Assembly: GCF_030269925.1 (NCBI RefSeq)
Contig: NC_085117.1
Coordinates: 4,438,501 to 4,502,500 of the forward strand
Source: Bombyx mori
Taxonomy: Eukaryota > Arthropoda > Insecta > Lepidoptera > Bombycidae
Reading direction: 5' to 3'
DNA: 64,000 nucleotides
The notes under the pieces were generated by a model. That model was not told where the DNA came from, searched no databases, and saw only the letters and a list, made by a program, of their open reading frames with translations. Made by a program: the position numbers and the translations under genes. Position 1 is the first letter of the stretch, and each line of letters starts with the position of its first letter. This document shows positions 1 through 10,169 of this stretch, one piece after another.

Positions 1-377
1 TTAACCCATCTTTAGTCTCAAGTCTGGCAGCAGTGTGACCAGATTTTATTTGACGAATCTACTGCTTGTGGAGGTTCAAATCTACTAAATTCTACGAAAA
101 GAGAACGAGAAATACTCAAAATCTATTATACTTTTTTTGCTGTCTGTCGTGTTACAATGTAAAAACATGAATCTTCTTGATTAAACAATAAAATAATAAA
201 AAGAAGCCACAATTAATTAAAGAGACCAATGTTCTTTTTTTTAAATTAAATTCTAAATAAAATTATAATTAAAAAATAAAAATAATAAAATGAAACTTAA
301 ACTTAAAATTCTTCTCTTTAAGTTGGGTAACATTTTCATAAATTTGTTTTGAGTCCATTAACTTGATAATACTATGA
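1..377. other. AT-rich sequence with no recognisable gene
   Basis: No coding region, RNA gene or familiar repeat was recognised here. The stretch ends where the left inverted repeat begins. Confidence 0.5.
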
Positions 378-798
378 AATGAAATGAGATGATATGGGAT
401 GAAATATAATCTCAGTAAAATGGTGGTCATTTACTTAGATTTTTTTAGTGGACTTTTTGGAGGATCCCGAGAAGTTACGTCCAGCGGCTTCGTTTCATTT
501 TCCCACATTTGTGCACTTTCAGAGATATTAAACCACCGTTATTACATATTTAAACCTGAAGAAACACTAAATAGACAAAATAAAACAAATCACACAACTT
601 CACTCCTCGCGTTCCCGCCAAAAAGTCCCGCCCTAGAAGTAATAGTGTTCTGTGCATAGATTATACACTTCATATATTTGAGATAGATGCGCAACTCTCA
701 TTTTTATTTTTGCTTTAGTTAGAGCCCAGGTCAGCAGGCGTCGCTGCTGTCGATTATTAGTCTCCCTACCCCCCACCAGGTGGCTTTTTTAGTAATTT
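378..798 (+). repeat. Left arm of a ~420 bp inverted repeat pair
   Basis: This stretch reappears as its reverse complement at about 4018-4452 with only scattered mismatches. Shared landmarks are an ATATGGGATGAAATATAATC block near the outer end, a GGATCCCGAGAAGTTACGTC block and an AGCAGGCGTCGCTGCTGTCG block near the inner end. Homology stops at both ends, so this looks like the long terminal inverted repeat of a fold-back or large non-autonomous DNA transposon. An 86-codon ORF inside it has no family resemblance and is probably chance. Confidence 0.8.
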
Positions 799-1889
799 GC
801 CCAAACATGATTATGTTTCTTACATTTTCATCCAGTGGAATCAATATGCTTGTGACTGAGTATATTAATAATTTATGAAAACTTAAGTGATAGACAGCGA
901 CCCCTATGGCACTGCTGAAGTTTATAAGCATTGGTGAACACTTATCACGAGCCGGGCTGCGTGCTCGTCTGCCGTTGAGGGCAATAAAATTTTTCGAAAC
1001 CCTTTCTTAGATGTAATATTAATGTACATTTAATTTGGATTAAAAGATAAATTTACATTTTATGTTTGCATGTGTATGTTTATAATTCATTTGCATGTAA
1101 CGAACATCAGTTTCTTTTGTAAAAAAATTCAAACTAATGGTTTGCAATGAATGTAATTAACTTTAAGAAGATTTTCTTTCAATCTGCTGTTTGTTTCATC
1201 TAGTATTACCAAAGCTAAAGCGTCAGAAACGTCAGAATAGAAATACATTAGATAGGAAATAAAACTATAACTATTGTAATCATGTCTAAGATTTCTATAA
1301 GCGTCATTAAGTACAAACTATCAATATTTAAGAGTACTTTAAATCATCATTACATTTTTTAAACTTTTTTTGTTTTTTTTTTTCAAATCATGTAACAAAA
1401 CGTTTGTGCAGAACAAAATGTCACATATTATGAACATGATTGTGGGTTAATCGTTTCTTAAATGTGTAAATATTTATAAGAATGCTAAGAATAATTTAGT
1501 ATTCACTTGAGGGAGTGCATATAGAGTCCCTTCTTTATTTCGCCTGGTCGTGTTTTATGTAATTAACACCACAGTTGGAACAATATAAATTTTATTGTTG
1601 TAGCGGCATAAAGTAATTACATTAAATTAGTTATTTAACACATTATAAATTATTTTTATGTTTTTCATATTTGGCGGTAAAAAGGTATCGTGTCACAGAC
1701 TATATTCTTTTTCCCACATCTCGTACGTTCCGGCTTACGCATAATAAAACGCCACACACTTTAGTGTGTGAATTATCTCTACAATGCTAGTTTAAATGAC
1801 AATTATTGTATGACGAAGCATAGGTAGTGTTTATAGATGTAAGATTTTCGTACAAGGTCATGATCTGTCACGATCAACTTTAAGCAAGA
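799..1889. other. Non-coding spacer inside the inverted-repeat element
   Basis: Apart from the LINE tail fragment at 888-990, I see no gene here. The sequence is AT-rich with short poly-T runs. It belongs either to the body of the inverted-repeat element or to old insertions in it. Confidence 0.4.
888..990 (+). mobile_element. Diverged CR1/jockey-type LINE 3' end fragment
   Basis: Read on the + strand, this fragment ends in GGCAATAAAA and contains a diverged version of the conserved tail seen in the LINE at 1890-3568 (GCAGACGAGCA..., AGTGTTCACC..., CAGCAGTGCCA). It lies in the opposite orientation to that LINE. It is an old 5'-truncated insertion with no coding part left. Confidence 0.6.
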
Positions 1890-3568
1890 ACTTTTTTTTT
1901 TTTTTTATTGCCTTTGTAGGCAGACGAGCATACGGCCCACCTGATGGTAAGTGGTCACCGTCGCTCATGGACGTCAGCAATGCCAGGGGCAGAGCCAAGC
2001 CGCTGCCTACCATAAAGTACTCTCCGCAAGCCTCGTTTGAAGAAGGACATGTCATAGCGCTCGGAAAACACCGTGGAGGGGAGTTCATTCCAAAGCCGGA
2101 TGGTACGTGGCAAAAAAGATCTTTGGAAACGCACTGTCGATGAACGCAGCGGTTCCAGATAATATGGATGAACTCTGCTCCGATGGCGGGAGGTGCGATG
2201 ATAAAAAGGAGATGAGGGAATCATCTCGAATAATTCCTCAAAGCATTCCCCAAGGACCATGCGGTATAAAACACAGAGAGAACCGAAGTCCCTCCGTAGA
2301 CCCAGAGGTTCCAAGCGATCCGCGAGAGCAGGACTATCGACCATCCGAACAGCCCGTTTCTGTATGGAGTCAAATGGAAGTAGCTGGTATTTGGGAGCCC
2401 CGGCCCAGAGGTGAGAGCAGTACTCCACGCGAGGTCGGACCTGCGCCTTATAAAGCGCAAGTCTTTGTCCAGGCGTGAAATACCGCTTCGCTCTGTTGAG
2501 AACTCCCAACATTTTAGAGGCCAATTTGGCTTTACCTTCCAAATGACTCCGAAACTGGACATCACTCGAAATATCGACCCCCAGAATCCCGATACTCGTG
2601 GAAAGCTGCAGGGATACTCCTTGAAATTCCGGCGCCATGATAAAAGGGTCCTTCTTCGCAGTGAACGCGCAAACCTGTGTCTTCAATGGGTTGAACTGAA
2701 CTGAATTCAGTTCACCCCACTTGGAAACCCGCCCAAGAGAGTTCTCCACTTCAGACACAAGTTTTAATCGCCTCTCGTGTACAACGCTTCGAGAGAGACT
2801 CTGATGGCCAATATATCGCGCATCCCCCGTGCTATCGTCCGCATAGCAATGCATGCCATCAATGGATAGCATGTCATTGATATGCAGAATGAAAAGCGTG
2901 GGGGAGAGCACCGAACCTTGTGGAACACCAGCGTTGATGGTCATGGTATCGGAGCAGCAGCCGTCGACGACAACTGTGATGCTCCGTCCATCCAAAAAGC
3001 TAGCGATCCACTTGCAGAGTCCCTCAGGGATCCCGTATGCTGGAAGCTTCGATAGAAGTGCCCTATGCCAGACCCTGTCGAAGGCCTTCGCGATGTCAAG
3101 GCTCACAGCGAGAGCCTCGCCCTTGCTTTCCAAGGCTTCAGCCCATTTATGTGTGAGGTATACAAGAAGATCGCCAGCTGAGCGACCATGACGGAAACCG
3201 TACTGCCGGTCACTGATCAGCTGGCGATCCTCAAGATACTTAAGAAGTTGGATGTTTATGATTCGCTCCATCACCTTGGAAAGCAAGGAAGTTATCGCGA
3301 TAGGTCTGTAATTCGAGGGGTCCGACCGGTCACCCTTTTTGGGGATAGGGTGGACATGAGCAGTCTTCCATGAAGACGGAACCCTGTTGGTATTGTACGA
3401 GAGGCGATATAGACGTGTTAGCGCGGGTGTCAACTCAGGGGCGCATGTTTTTAGAAACACTGCGGGGATGCAATCTGGCCCACTCGACTTATGGACATCA
3501 AGAAACCGAAGCTCCTGTCTGACCGCACGCTGTGTGATGCGAATCAACCCCCAACTGCTATCATTGTG
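1890..3568 (-). mobile_element. 5'-truncated CR1/jockey-superfamily non-LTR retrotransposon
   Basis: The element lies on the reverse strand. Its 3' end is marked by the poly-T/TTTATTGCC run at 1890-1912 and by the lepidopteran tail with CGGCCCACCTGATGGTAAGT. The coding part starts abruptly inside the RT region near 3568, so it is a typical truncated target-primed insertion lacking ORF1 and the endonuclease. It sits between the two ~420 bp inverted repeats. The open frame suggests it is younger than most neighbours. Confidence 0.85.
1955..3568 (-). CDS. Reverse transcriptase (partial ORF2) of CR1/jockey-type LINE
   Basis: The open frame of about 540 codons encodes an RT that copies LINE RNA at a nicked chromosomal target. 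Visible landmarks in order are SSGPDCIP (fingers), PIPKKGDRSDPSNYRPI, the motif A-like block LDIAKAFDRVWH, the motif B block AGVPQGSVLSP and the catalytic CYADD motif. A thumb and C-terminal part with RPRVEYCSHLWAGAP and LWNELPS follows. The apurinic-type endonuclease and ORF1 are absent because of 5' truncation. The frame upstream of about 3568 is flanking sequence read through by chance. No stop lies inside the RT, but the missing endonuclease means it cannot insert by itself. Confidence 0.85.
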   Translation of the reverse strand, partial: HNDSSWGLIRITQRAVRQELRFLDVHKSSGPDCIPAVFLKTCAPELTPALTRLYRLSYNTNRVPSSWKTAHVHPIPKKGDRSDPSNYRPIAITSLLSKVMERIINIQLLKYLEDRQLISDRQYGFRHGRSAGDLLVYLTHKWAEALESKGEALAVSLDIAKAFDRVWHRALLSKLPAYGIPEGLCKWIASFLDGRSITVVVDGCCSDTMTINAGVPQGSVLSPTLFILHINDMLSIDGMHCYADDSTGDARYIGHQSLSRSVVHERRLKLVSEVENSLGRVSKWGELNSVQFNPLKTQVCAFTAKKDPFIMAPEFQGVSLQLSTSIGILGVDISSDVQFRSHLEGKAKLASKMLGVLNRAKRYFTPGQRLALYKAQVRPRVEYCSHLWAGAPKYQLLPFDSIQKRAVRMVDSPALADRLEPLGLRRDFGSLCVLYRMVLGECFEELFEMIPSSPFYHRTSRHRSRVHPYYLEPLRSSTVRFQRSFLPRTIRLWNELPSTVFSERYDMSFFKRGLRRVLYGRQRLGSAPGIADVHERR

Positions 3569-3877
3569 AAACAAATTTATTAAATTTAATTCATATTGTC
3601 TACTATGTTTGTAATGGAAAGCTGACATGTTTATATTTCGCACGAATGACTTAATTGAGATGGAATGATTTGATTATCTAGACTTATTTAACTTTTAGAT
3701 AACTTTCGATTTAACGTTATTAAGTACGCTAGTAGGATTAATCTAGAGGAGTTATTGTTATTCGAAATTTTATACAATTGTACGTTCATACTATCTTTTA
3801 ACAGTAAATTGTTTGTAATATAGGGAAATTAAATAGCTTACAGAGAATTACAGCTTTTTATTTTAAAAAACTGTTTT
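3569..3877. other. AT-rich non-coding stretch
   Basis: Nothing recognisable was found between the LINE 5' break and the palindrome at 3878. Confidence 0.4.
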
Positions 3878-4000
3878 CTCTCTGTATGAAAAGATCTTAT
3901 CGATTAGAATGCTGAACACAGTCAAACGTTCTTTAATATTTCATAAGTACTACCGGGAATTTCAGCGATTCTAAACGATAAGATTTTTTCATAAAGAGAG
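3878..4000. repeat. ~120 bp imperfect palindrome (hairpin MITE-like)
   Basis: The first ~38 bases, beginning CTCTCTGTATGAAAAGATCT, are the reverse complement of the last ~38 with a few mismatches. A central spacer of about 45 bases separates them. This shape fits a miniature fold-back element. No coding capacity is present. Confidence 0.6.
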
Positions 4001-4017
4001 TTAATTATAAAAAATAT

Positions 4018-4452
4018 TAAAATTACTAAAAAAGCCACCTGGTGGGGGGGGAGGGGGTAGGGAGATTAATAATCGACAGCAGCGACGCCTGCTGACCTGG
4101 GCTCTAACTAAAGCAAAAATAAAAATGAGAGTTGCGCATCTATCTCAAATATATTAAGTGTATAATCTATGCACAGAGCACTATTACTTCTAGGGCGGGA
4201 CTTTTGGGCGGGAACGCGAGGAGTGAAGTTGTGTGATTTGTTTTATTTTGTCTATTTAGTGTTTCTTCAGGTTTAAATGTGTAATAACGGTAGTTTAATA
4301 TCTGTGAAAGTGCACAAATGTGGGAAAATGAAACAAAGCCGCTGGACGTAACTTCTCGGGATCCTCCAAAAAGTCCACTAAAAAAATCTTAGTAAATGAC
4401 CACCATTTTACTGAGATTATATTTCATCCCATATCATCTCATTTCGTTTCAT
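4018..4452 (-). repeat. Right arm of the ~420 bp inverted repeat pair
   Basis: Reverse complement of 378-798, with a longer G run near 4042. Together the arms bracket about 4.1 kb. No transposase remains between them; the only coding matter there is the inserted LINE. The arms look more alike than one would expect for very old repeats, but no identity was computed. Confidence 0.8.
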
Positions 4453-4634
4453 TTAATTTCATCCCAGTTGATTAATGTTTTAAATTAATCATCTTCATTT
4501 CATTTCACTCCATAATATCATTTTTCATAAAAATATGAATATAAATTAAAATAAGACATGACTTAAAGGTCTCAGTTACCAGGTCATAAAATCCCCTAAA
4601 AAAAAACTTTTAGGGCGGATGTAGTTTTTTGAAG

Positions 4635-4718
4635 TGAAACTTCCTTATCGGCGTTGGAAAAAAATTTACCGTCACATTTTTCGGTTACGCGTCACATTTT
4701 TCCGTTACGCGCCATCTT
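4635..4718 (+). repeat. GAAGTGAAAC-family repeat fragment
   Basis: Contains GAAGTGAAACTTCC followed by a block with TTTACCGTCACATTTTTCGG and two GTTACGCG motifs. The same block recurs at 7733-7818, and reversed at about 7470-7545. It is a fragment of a dispersed family that also occupies 7.3-8.9 kb and 14.7-15.1 kb. Confidence 0.65.
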
Positions 4719-5352
4719 TTAATTAACGGCTGTATGTTCTGAAGTATGGATGCGCATTTGAGAAACCGACCTCATGTCTCAAGGTGGGTCACGGAATACA
4801 TTTTGTAATTGCAATAATCCCAGGTAACCCACTTAATATCACGTGGACCGTGCTATTATTGTTATTACGTAAAATAATAGGAAGAAAAGTACCAGGGTAT
4901 TATGATATCAAAGAGATGTATTATTATAACTTTACTCTGACGTACAGCCTTCTTTATTAATTAACGGCTGTATGTTCTGAAGTATGGATTCCGATTTGAG
5001 AAATTGACCTCATGTCTCCAGGTGGATTACGGAAATCATTTTGTAATTCCAATAATCTCAGGGAGCCCACTTAATAATATCACGTGGACCGTGCTATTTA
5101 TTACTGTTATTACGTAAAATAATAGGAAGAAAAGTACCAGGGTATTATGATAGCAAAGAGATTTATTAATAATTAACGGCGATATGTTCTGAAGCATGGT
5201 TTCGGATTTGAGAAATCGACCTCATGTCTCAAGGTGGGTCAAACTTCACGAACCTCAGGAACCCCATTTAACACCACGTGGACCGTGCTATTATTATTAA
5301 TTTATAGGAAGAAAAGTACCAGGGTATTATGATATCAAAGAGATGTATTATT
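4719..5352. repeat. Three diverged tandem repeats of ~185-240 bp
   Basis: Units begin near 4719, 4957 and 5168, each with (T)AATTAACGGC and TATGTTCTGAAG. They share the landmarks ACCTCATGTCTC, CACGTGGACCGTGCTATT and GAAAAGTACCAGGGTATTAT. The second and third units are shortened by internal deletions. No ORF spans them. They look like a short satellite array or the subterminal repeats of a DNA transposon. Confidence 0.8.
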
Positions 5353-5397
5353 AAAATGCTGTAATAATCTTAGTAGCAAAAAGGTAAAGTGAAATAA

Positions 5398-5563
5398 TTG
5401 TATTATTTGTATTCATGTCTATGATAATAAAATCCTTTTGTTTAAACTTTATCTAATTTAACTTTATTTAACCAATTTCTAGAAAGTTGCATGTAGATCA
5501 TTTTTCGAAAAATAAGGCCATAAACAAGTTTCACTTCTTACGTGTGTACACTAGTACACGCAC
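5398..5563 (+). repeat. GAAGTGAAAC-family repeat, second block
   Basis: The block running from ATTCATGTCTATGATAATAA through AAGTTGCATGTAGATC to GTTTCACTTCTTACG and ACACTAGTACACGCACACAT is repeated almost exactly at about 7880-8043. A small palindrome, GTGTACACTAGTACAC, sits near the end. It belongs to the same family as the repeats at 4635 and 7343. Confidence 0.65.
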
Positions 5564-5700
5564 ACATTTTTTTTTATATTGTTTTACGGCCCTGGATGCG
5601 AGTCCTTATGAGCCCGTAGTAAGGTCACAATTTCACTTCATTATAGTACCTATAACTTTAAAGTTCACCCATGGTATTGGATAAATATTTAAGAAGAGCT

Positions 5701-6801
5701 TAACACGTTAACAGTCCGGTGTTACGTATGTGGTACACGGTGAGCGGTTCCGCCGAGTTCGTGTACCCTATGAGGTACACGAGCCGATGTGTTTCTCTAC
5801 GGGGCCTAGATCCACGGACTTGTCAAATTAGTTAGTGTTTTCTTTGTGGACTTGTGGCCAAGGATCTAATAAATGAAAATAGTCGAAAAGATGTCCTATT
5901 TTTTTAAAATTCTTAGTATAGCAACACGACATAAAAAAACTTAGAAAAAAAGACACAAATTTTAATTGGGTAACTAAAAGTTTAGAAAAACAAAGAACGC
6001 AATATGCTTTTTTGCAAATTTTACATTGCGTTGATACCCTTTTGGCTTTGGCCTGTGCATATGGAGCAAGTCGACTTTCATCAAGGAGGTTTTGGCAGCA
6101 TCCCACGCATCGTCTTTGGATGAATCGAGATTCTTTCTTGCCCAAAAACTCAAAAAAATGTGTCTTTCTTAGCGGCGTAATTTGAGCTTGAACGTTTCAT
6201 GTGCTGCTAGAATGCTTTTCTCTCCTTCTCTCTTTTGGTAAACCGCTTCTCTTTTTATTGACTGTGCCACAGAGGTCTGTATTGTGAGAAAGCATAAATT
6301 CTGTCAAAGGGTCGCTCGTGTAGTAGTTGTCAGTTATCATGCAGCGACCTTCATCAAGTAAACCTTCTGCCAATGTTACTACTATACTTCCGGAGGTAAA
6401 AACTTGCACATTTTGACCATTGTAAATTTGGTATCCCCAAGTGTTCTGTAGACCATAGTTTACAGATCTTCATGTTATATTTATGTGTTTGAGGGTATGT
6501 ATTGGCGGAAAAGTAGTCTGCCGCGGAAGTGAACCATCGATATGGTAATAACCTAACCATACATACGTCTACTGGAACACTCATGAGCCTGTGGTACACG
6601 TTAAAGGTACCCGGTAATTTAATTCATAAGTCCGTGTACCGCCCGCTGTACACGGGTATATCCGGGGTCAACGACCATATTTTGTTACTTTTAATGCATC
6701 AGCCGATAGGTGGACATCTAATAATGGCTAAAAAATATATAATCACACTTGGACATATGGCGTGTTTCGGAACGCTTGTATAGGGACTGTTAACGTGTTA
6801 A
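5701..6801 (-). mobile_element. Internally deleted piggyBac-like transposon
   Basis: The element is bounded by TTAA at both ends, the target-site signature of piggyBac elements. The left end reads TTAACACGTTAACAGTCC and the right end is its reverse complement. Subterminal palindromic GTACACG motifs follow on both sides. The interior holds fragments of a reverse-strand transposase. At about 1.1 kb it is less than half the length of autonomous members. Confidence 0.85.
5828..6599 (-). pseudogene. piggyBac-like transposase remnant
   Basis: Fragments in different reverse-strand frames line up with the C-terminal half of a piggyBac transposase, a DDE/DDD cut-and-paste enzyme acting on TTAA-flanked ends. 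At about 6410-6599 a piece resembles the block before the second catalytic aspartate. At 6197-6409 LLDEGRCMITDNYYTSDPL contains the typical TDN-Y-TS block, then DLCGTVNKKRSGLPKE. At about 5998-6145 a cysteine-rich tail (C-x2-C ... C-x2-C-x4-C-x2-C) resembles the C-terminal zinc-binding domain. The N-terminal half is missing and frames are broken, so it cannot be active. Confidence 0.75.
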
Positions 6802-7179
6802 TGATCGAATCTTTATAACCCGAACACTATACGAATGGGTCACGATCGACCCGGGTCATGGAAAACGATTGACCGACACAGGCCTATTGCCAATCCAAAA
6901 TAAAAAAAAATAAAAATTTGGTTTTAGTAGCAGTTTATTCCATGATACTGTTTATTTTCCTAACAGAAATATCATTTAATGTAACACAAGACATGTTGGA
7001 TTTTTGTTAAAAATAAAAATTATTGATAAGTACTGTTTATGTTTCTAACATAATTTTTTTTTGTTTCCGAATAATTCCAACTTGTACCAACCCTAGCATT
7101 TTTTATTGAGTCAAAACTCATATCTGCCGTCTAGTGAGTTTATTAGATCATTAATGCCTAAACGTTTCAAAAATGACGT
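6802..7179. other. AT-rich non-coding stretch
   Basis: No coding or repeat structure was recognised between the piggyBac end and the Bm1 tail. Confidence 0.4.
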
Positions 7180-7214
7180 CGCCGCAGGAGTAAGATGACG
7201 CTAGTTGGGTATAA

Positions 7215-7342
7215 GGTGGGGTGGGGGTGGTGGGGACATAAGGTGGGTGGCGCATTTACGTTGTGAATGTCTATGGGCTCCAGTAACCACTTAACACCAG
7301 GTGGGCTGTGAGCTCGTCCACCCATCTAAGCAATAAAAAAAA
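7215..7342 (+). mobile_element. 3' fragment of a Bm1-type SINE
   Basis: The stretch from AAGGTGGGTGGCGCATTTAC to CCACCCATCTAAGCAATAAA plus an A tail matches the 3' half of the full SINE at 16218-16659, in the opposite orientation. The tRNA-like head is missing, as expected for a 5'-truncated copy. Confidence 0.8.
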
Positions 7343-8223
7343 AAAATGTGTGCGTGTACTAGTGTACACACGTAAGAAGTGAAACATTAATGCTATCCCT
7401 ACTCCGTTGGAGAAAGTGAAAGTACTCTTCGTCTGAACCAACCGTGGTAGGGGCAAGAAAAAGATGGCGCGTAACGGAAAAATGTGACGCGTAACCGAAA
7501 AATGTGACGGTAAATTTTTTTCCAACGCCGATAAAGAAGTTTCACACACAAAAAAAAAGTTGAATGTTTTTTGAAGTGAAAACTTCTTTAGAATCGTTGT
7601 GATTTCAAACCGGATGCAACGGAAAAAACGACAGGTAAGAAACACAAATACAAAAATGTGTAGGATGAAGCCAGCAAAGAATGAGACAGAAATATACATA
7701 CTATTTAATACAGCGCCATCTGTGAGATTTTTGAAGTGAAACTTCCTTATCGGCGTTGGAAAAAAATTTACCGTCACATTTTTCGGTTACGCGTCACTTT
7801 TTTCCGTTACGCGCCATCTGTTTTGTATTCATGTCTATGATAATAAAATCCTTTTGTTTAAACTTTATCTAATTTAACTTTTTTGTATTCATGTCTATGA
7901 TAATAAAATCCTTTTGTTTAAACTTTATCTAATTTAACTTTATTTAACCAATTTCTAGAAAGTTGCATGTAGATCATTTTTCGAAAAATAAGGCCATAAA
8001 CAAGTTTCACTTCTTACGTGTGTACACTAGTACACGCACACATTTTTTTAATACTAACGTGTGTATGAAAGCTCTTGTAGTGAATTTTAATTTAGTTATA
8101 CGTGAAATTAAAATATCAATTCACAGAGGGCACTACCTTACAATTATTTACTAATGACAAAATTTTACATATACTTAAGACGTTTAGGATAATTGTATTT
8201 TAATTTTGGAAGGTTTCACTTCT
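7343..8223. repeat. Composite block of GAAGTGAAAC-family repeats
   Basis: Several copies of one family are packed here. 7346-7545 is a copy with GAAGTGAAAC at one end and GTTTCAC at the other. 7573-7745 carries the block also found at about 14955-15108. 7733-7818 repeats the 4635 fragment. 7880-8043 repeats the 5398 block. 8050-8223 matches about 14770-14955 reversed. No ORF with family resemblance is present. The end motif and internal inverted copies suggest a MITE family that inserts into itself. Confidence 0.65.
7821..7940 (+). repeat. Direct tandem duplication of ~60 bp
   Basis: Two adjacent copies begin TTTTGTATTCATGTCTATGA and end ATCTAATTTAACTT. A third single copy is at about 5407-5465. 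Confidence 0.8.
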
Positions 8224-8934
8224 TTTTTTTTTTTTTTTTATGATTGAAAGTTTACTGGTGGCCCGAAGGCCTTTCCAGTTTCACCATGACAGGTGGGCGA
8301 GCAAAGGCTCAGCCAAGAGGGGTGGGATTTGCTAACAACTGTCCGAGCGCCTCCGAAGGAGACCTAACAACTCAAGAGCAATTGTTTCGCGAATGAATCT
8401 ACTACCGGATCGGAATCGCGACCCGCTGAGAAGATCCGGCGAGAAACTCAGCGGGCTGATGCATGGGTTAGGTTGCACGTCGACCTCTTTGTCGAGTTCG
8501 ACGAGTACGGTTACCGGGGTCCCTAAGCCTGCCCCTAGTATTAGAGCTGAAGGCATCTAATGCAAAGGTTATTGGATCTGATGGATCCGTAAGGACGTGT
8601 CTAGGGCGTCGACGGTGACTGACTCCTGCATGATCAGGATTCGGGGAGTAGTCAGCGGCGGCAACGATAAGGCGATTATCATGACGCATAGCCTTATCGA
8701 AGTATCGTTCCGACGCTGACTTCATGTATTTCCGAATTGATTCGAGGCCCAGGTCGTCGTGTAGGTCAACGTTCCTCACGAACCACGGAGCCCCGACAGC
8801 TAACCTGCAAAAGCGGGATTGTAGGGATTGGAGGGTGTCTATGTGTGTGCGGGCCGCGTGAGCGAACACCACACTCGCGTAAGTCATGACGGGCCTTATG
8901 CAAGTTTTGTAAAGTGTCACCTTGTTCCGAAGGG
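8224..8934 (-). mobile_element. 5'-truncated jockey-clade (BMC1-like) LINE
   Basis: A reverse-strand insertion flanked by a perfect 12-bp target duplication, GGTTTCACTTCT, at 8212-8223 and 8935-8946. The T run at about 8223-8240 is the poly-A tail read on the + strand. The coding end lies at 8468-8934. It interrupts a GAAGTGAAAC-family repeat, whose sequence resumes at 8947 (compare about 14746-14770 reversed). Confidence 0.85.
8468..8934 (-). pseudogene. C-terminal end of jockey-type LINE ORF2
   Basis: The frame reads LYKTCIRPVMTYASVVFAHA, then HIDTLQSLQSRFCRLAVGAPWFVRN in part, and ends in an arginine-rich tail. This is the post-RT C-terminal region of jockey-clade ORF2 proteins, in which RPVMTYAS and RLAVGAPWFVRN are characteristic. 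Only about 150 codons remain; the RT and endonuclease domains were never inserted. It is non-functional. Confidence 0.8.
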
Positions 8935-9014
8935 GGTTTCACTTCTACCACGTGTGAATTGCACACATTTTGTTTTTTTCCTTTGTATGAGAGTTGCACC
9001 CCCCTGAAGTGCAT

Positions 9015-10169
9015 ACTGCAAAATGTACATGATTTATTGAGGGTTTGACTTTACTGATTAAAGGAAAGTTTATCGTAGTATTAAAACACATAAAAATATT
9101 TTAGAACTTTTAATAAAATTATTTAAAAAATCGACATTTAAAGGGGGGTTTCAGACATCAGTCTTTATTGACGAGACTGCAAATTATAAAAATCAAGTTA
9201 TGTCATTAATTTCACTTTAAACCCTCTTAAAAAAATACAAATTAAAAACATACAACAGTGCTTAGAACTTTTGTACATAAAACAAACAAAATTAGTTTTA
9301 TAACCAATAATAGTAACTTTAGAACTAGGTATTAAAAACAATGTTCTTCAAAATGAATGAGATCAAAATAAACATGAATTCTTCAAATGAAAACGAATTC
9401 TTTAAGATGGGTGGGTAATCAAAAAAGTAAAAAACAGAAAAATCAATTCCTACAACGAAATGAAAGTAAAATAAATCATTTATTTTACAACCTGTTAACG
9501 CCTACGAATTTTTAAGGAGCAATGTACAAAATTTTATTTATGTTTACCTGCACCATTTTTACACACTTCAATTAATGGCCGTGCGAAGCTAACTTGTTCG
9601 CAACGTATTAAATTAACAAAAACCTGTATAAAGGAAACACAAGCACAAAATCGATTGTGGAAGTTTTATTGAAGAAACCCAAGCATCCAACATCTGGCGA
9701 CCGTCAAAAGAACCTTGAAAATTCTTCGGAAAAGAATATTTTTTCATTCGGATGGTCAAGCCGAAAAATCGGTCAGAAGCTTATTCGTCGAAACCAGCTG
9801 CCGTCCTCAACTGTATCCACGGGATCTTGGAGCTCAAGCCATTGTAGCCATCGCCGGTCATCGATCAGCAATCAGCAATCAGCATCGAGCCGCAGCCCAG
9901 GTCAATGCAGCTAAGTGCCCTTCCCATTACTTTCCCGTCTATATAATCACACCAACCTAAATTCCAATAACATTTTTCCTATTTACCCAAATCGGTTAGT
10001 CTGTACTTGTGCTAATTGTCTTTACACAGTGTTTTTTATCCTTTCAATATAATTTCAATTCATTTTAGTTTTTTCATAGTGAGGTTTACCCACATCATAA
10101 AAATATCCAAACCAAAAAAGTGTCTTTCTTAATTTTAGTATTGTTTTCTGCATTAAGTAATTATATTTA
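9015..10169 (+). other. Presumed BEL/Pao LTR and leader, ends not resolved
   Basis: AT-rich and without a credible gene. At about 9692 the motif TGGCGACCGTC follows a possible LTR end (...CCAACATC) and looks like a tRNA primer binding site, with the internal leader following. Because gag of a BEL/Pao element begins near 11.1 kb, this is a plausible start of that element. The LTR cannot be delimited because its partner is not in the window. Confidence 0.35.

Noticed and set aside
399..659. 86-codon ORF in the left inverted arm
   Set aside because: The frame is not kept in the right arm and it resembles nothing known.
9657..9960. Two overlapping ~80-codon ORFs
   Set aside because: They cover the presumed primer binding site and leader of the BEL/Pao element and share no motif with any family I know.
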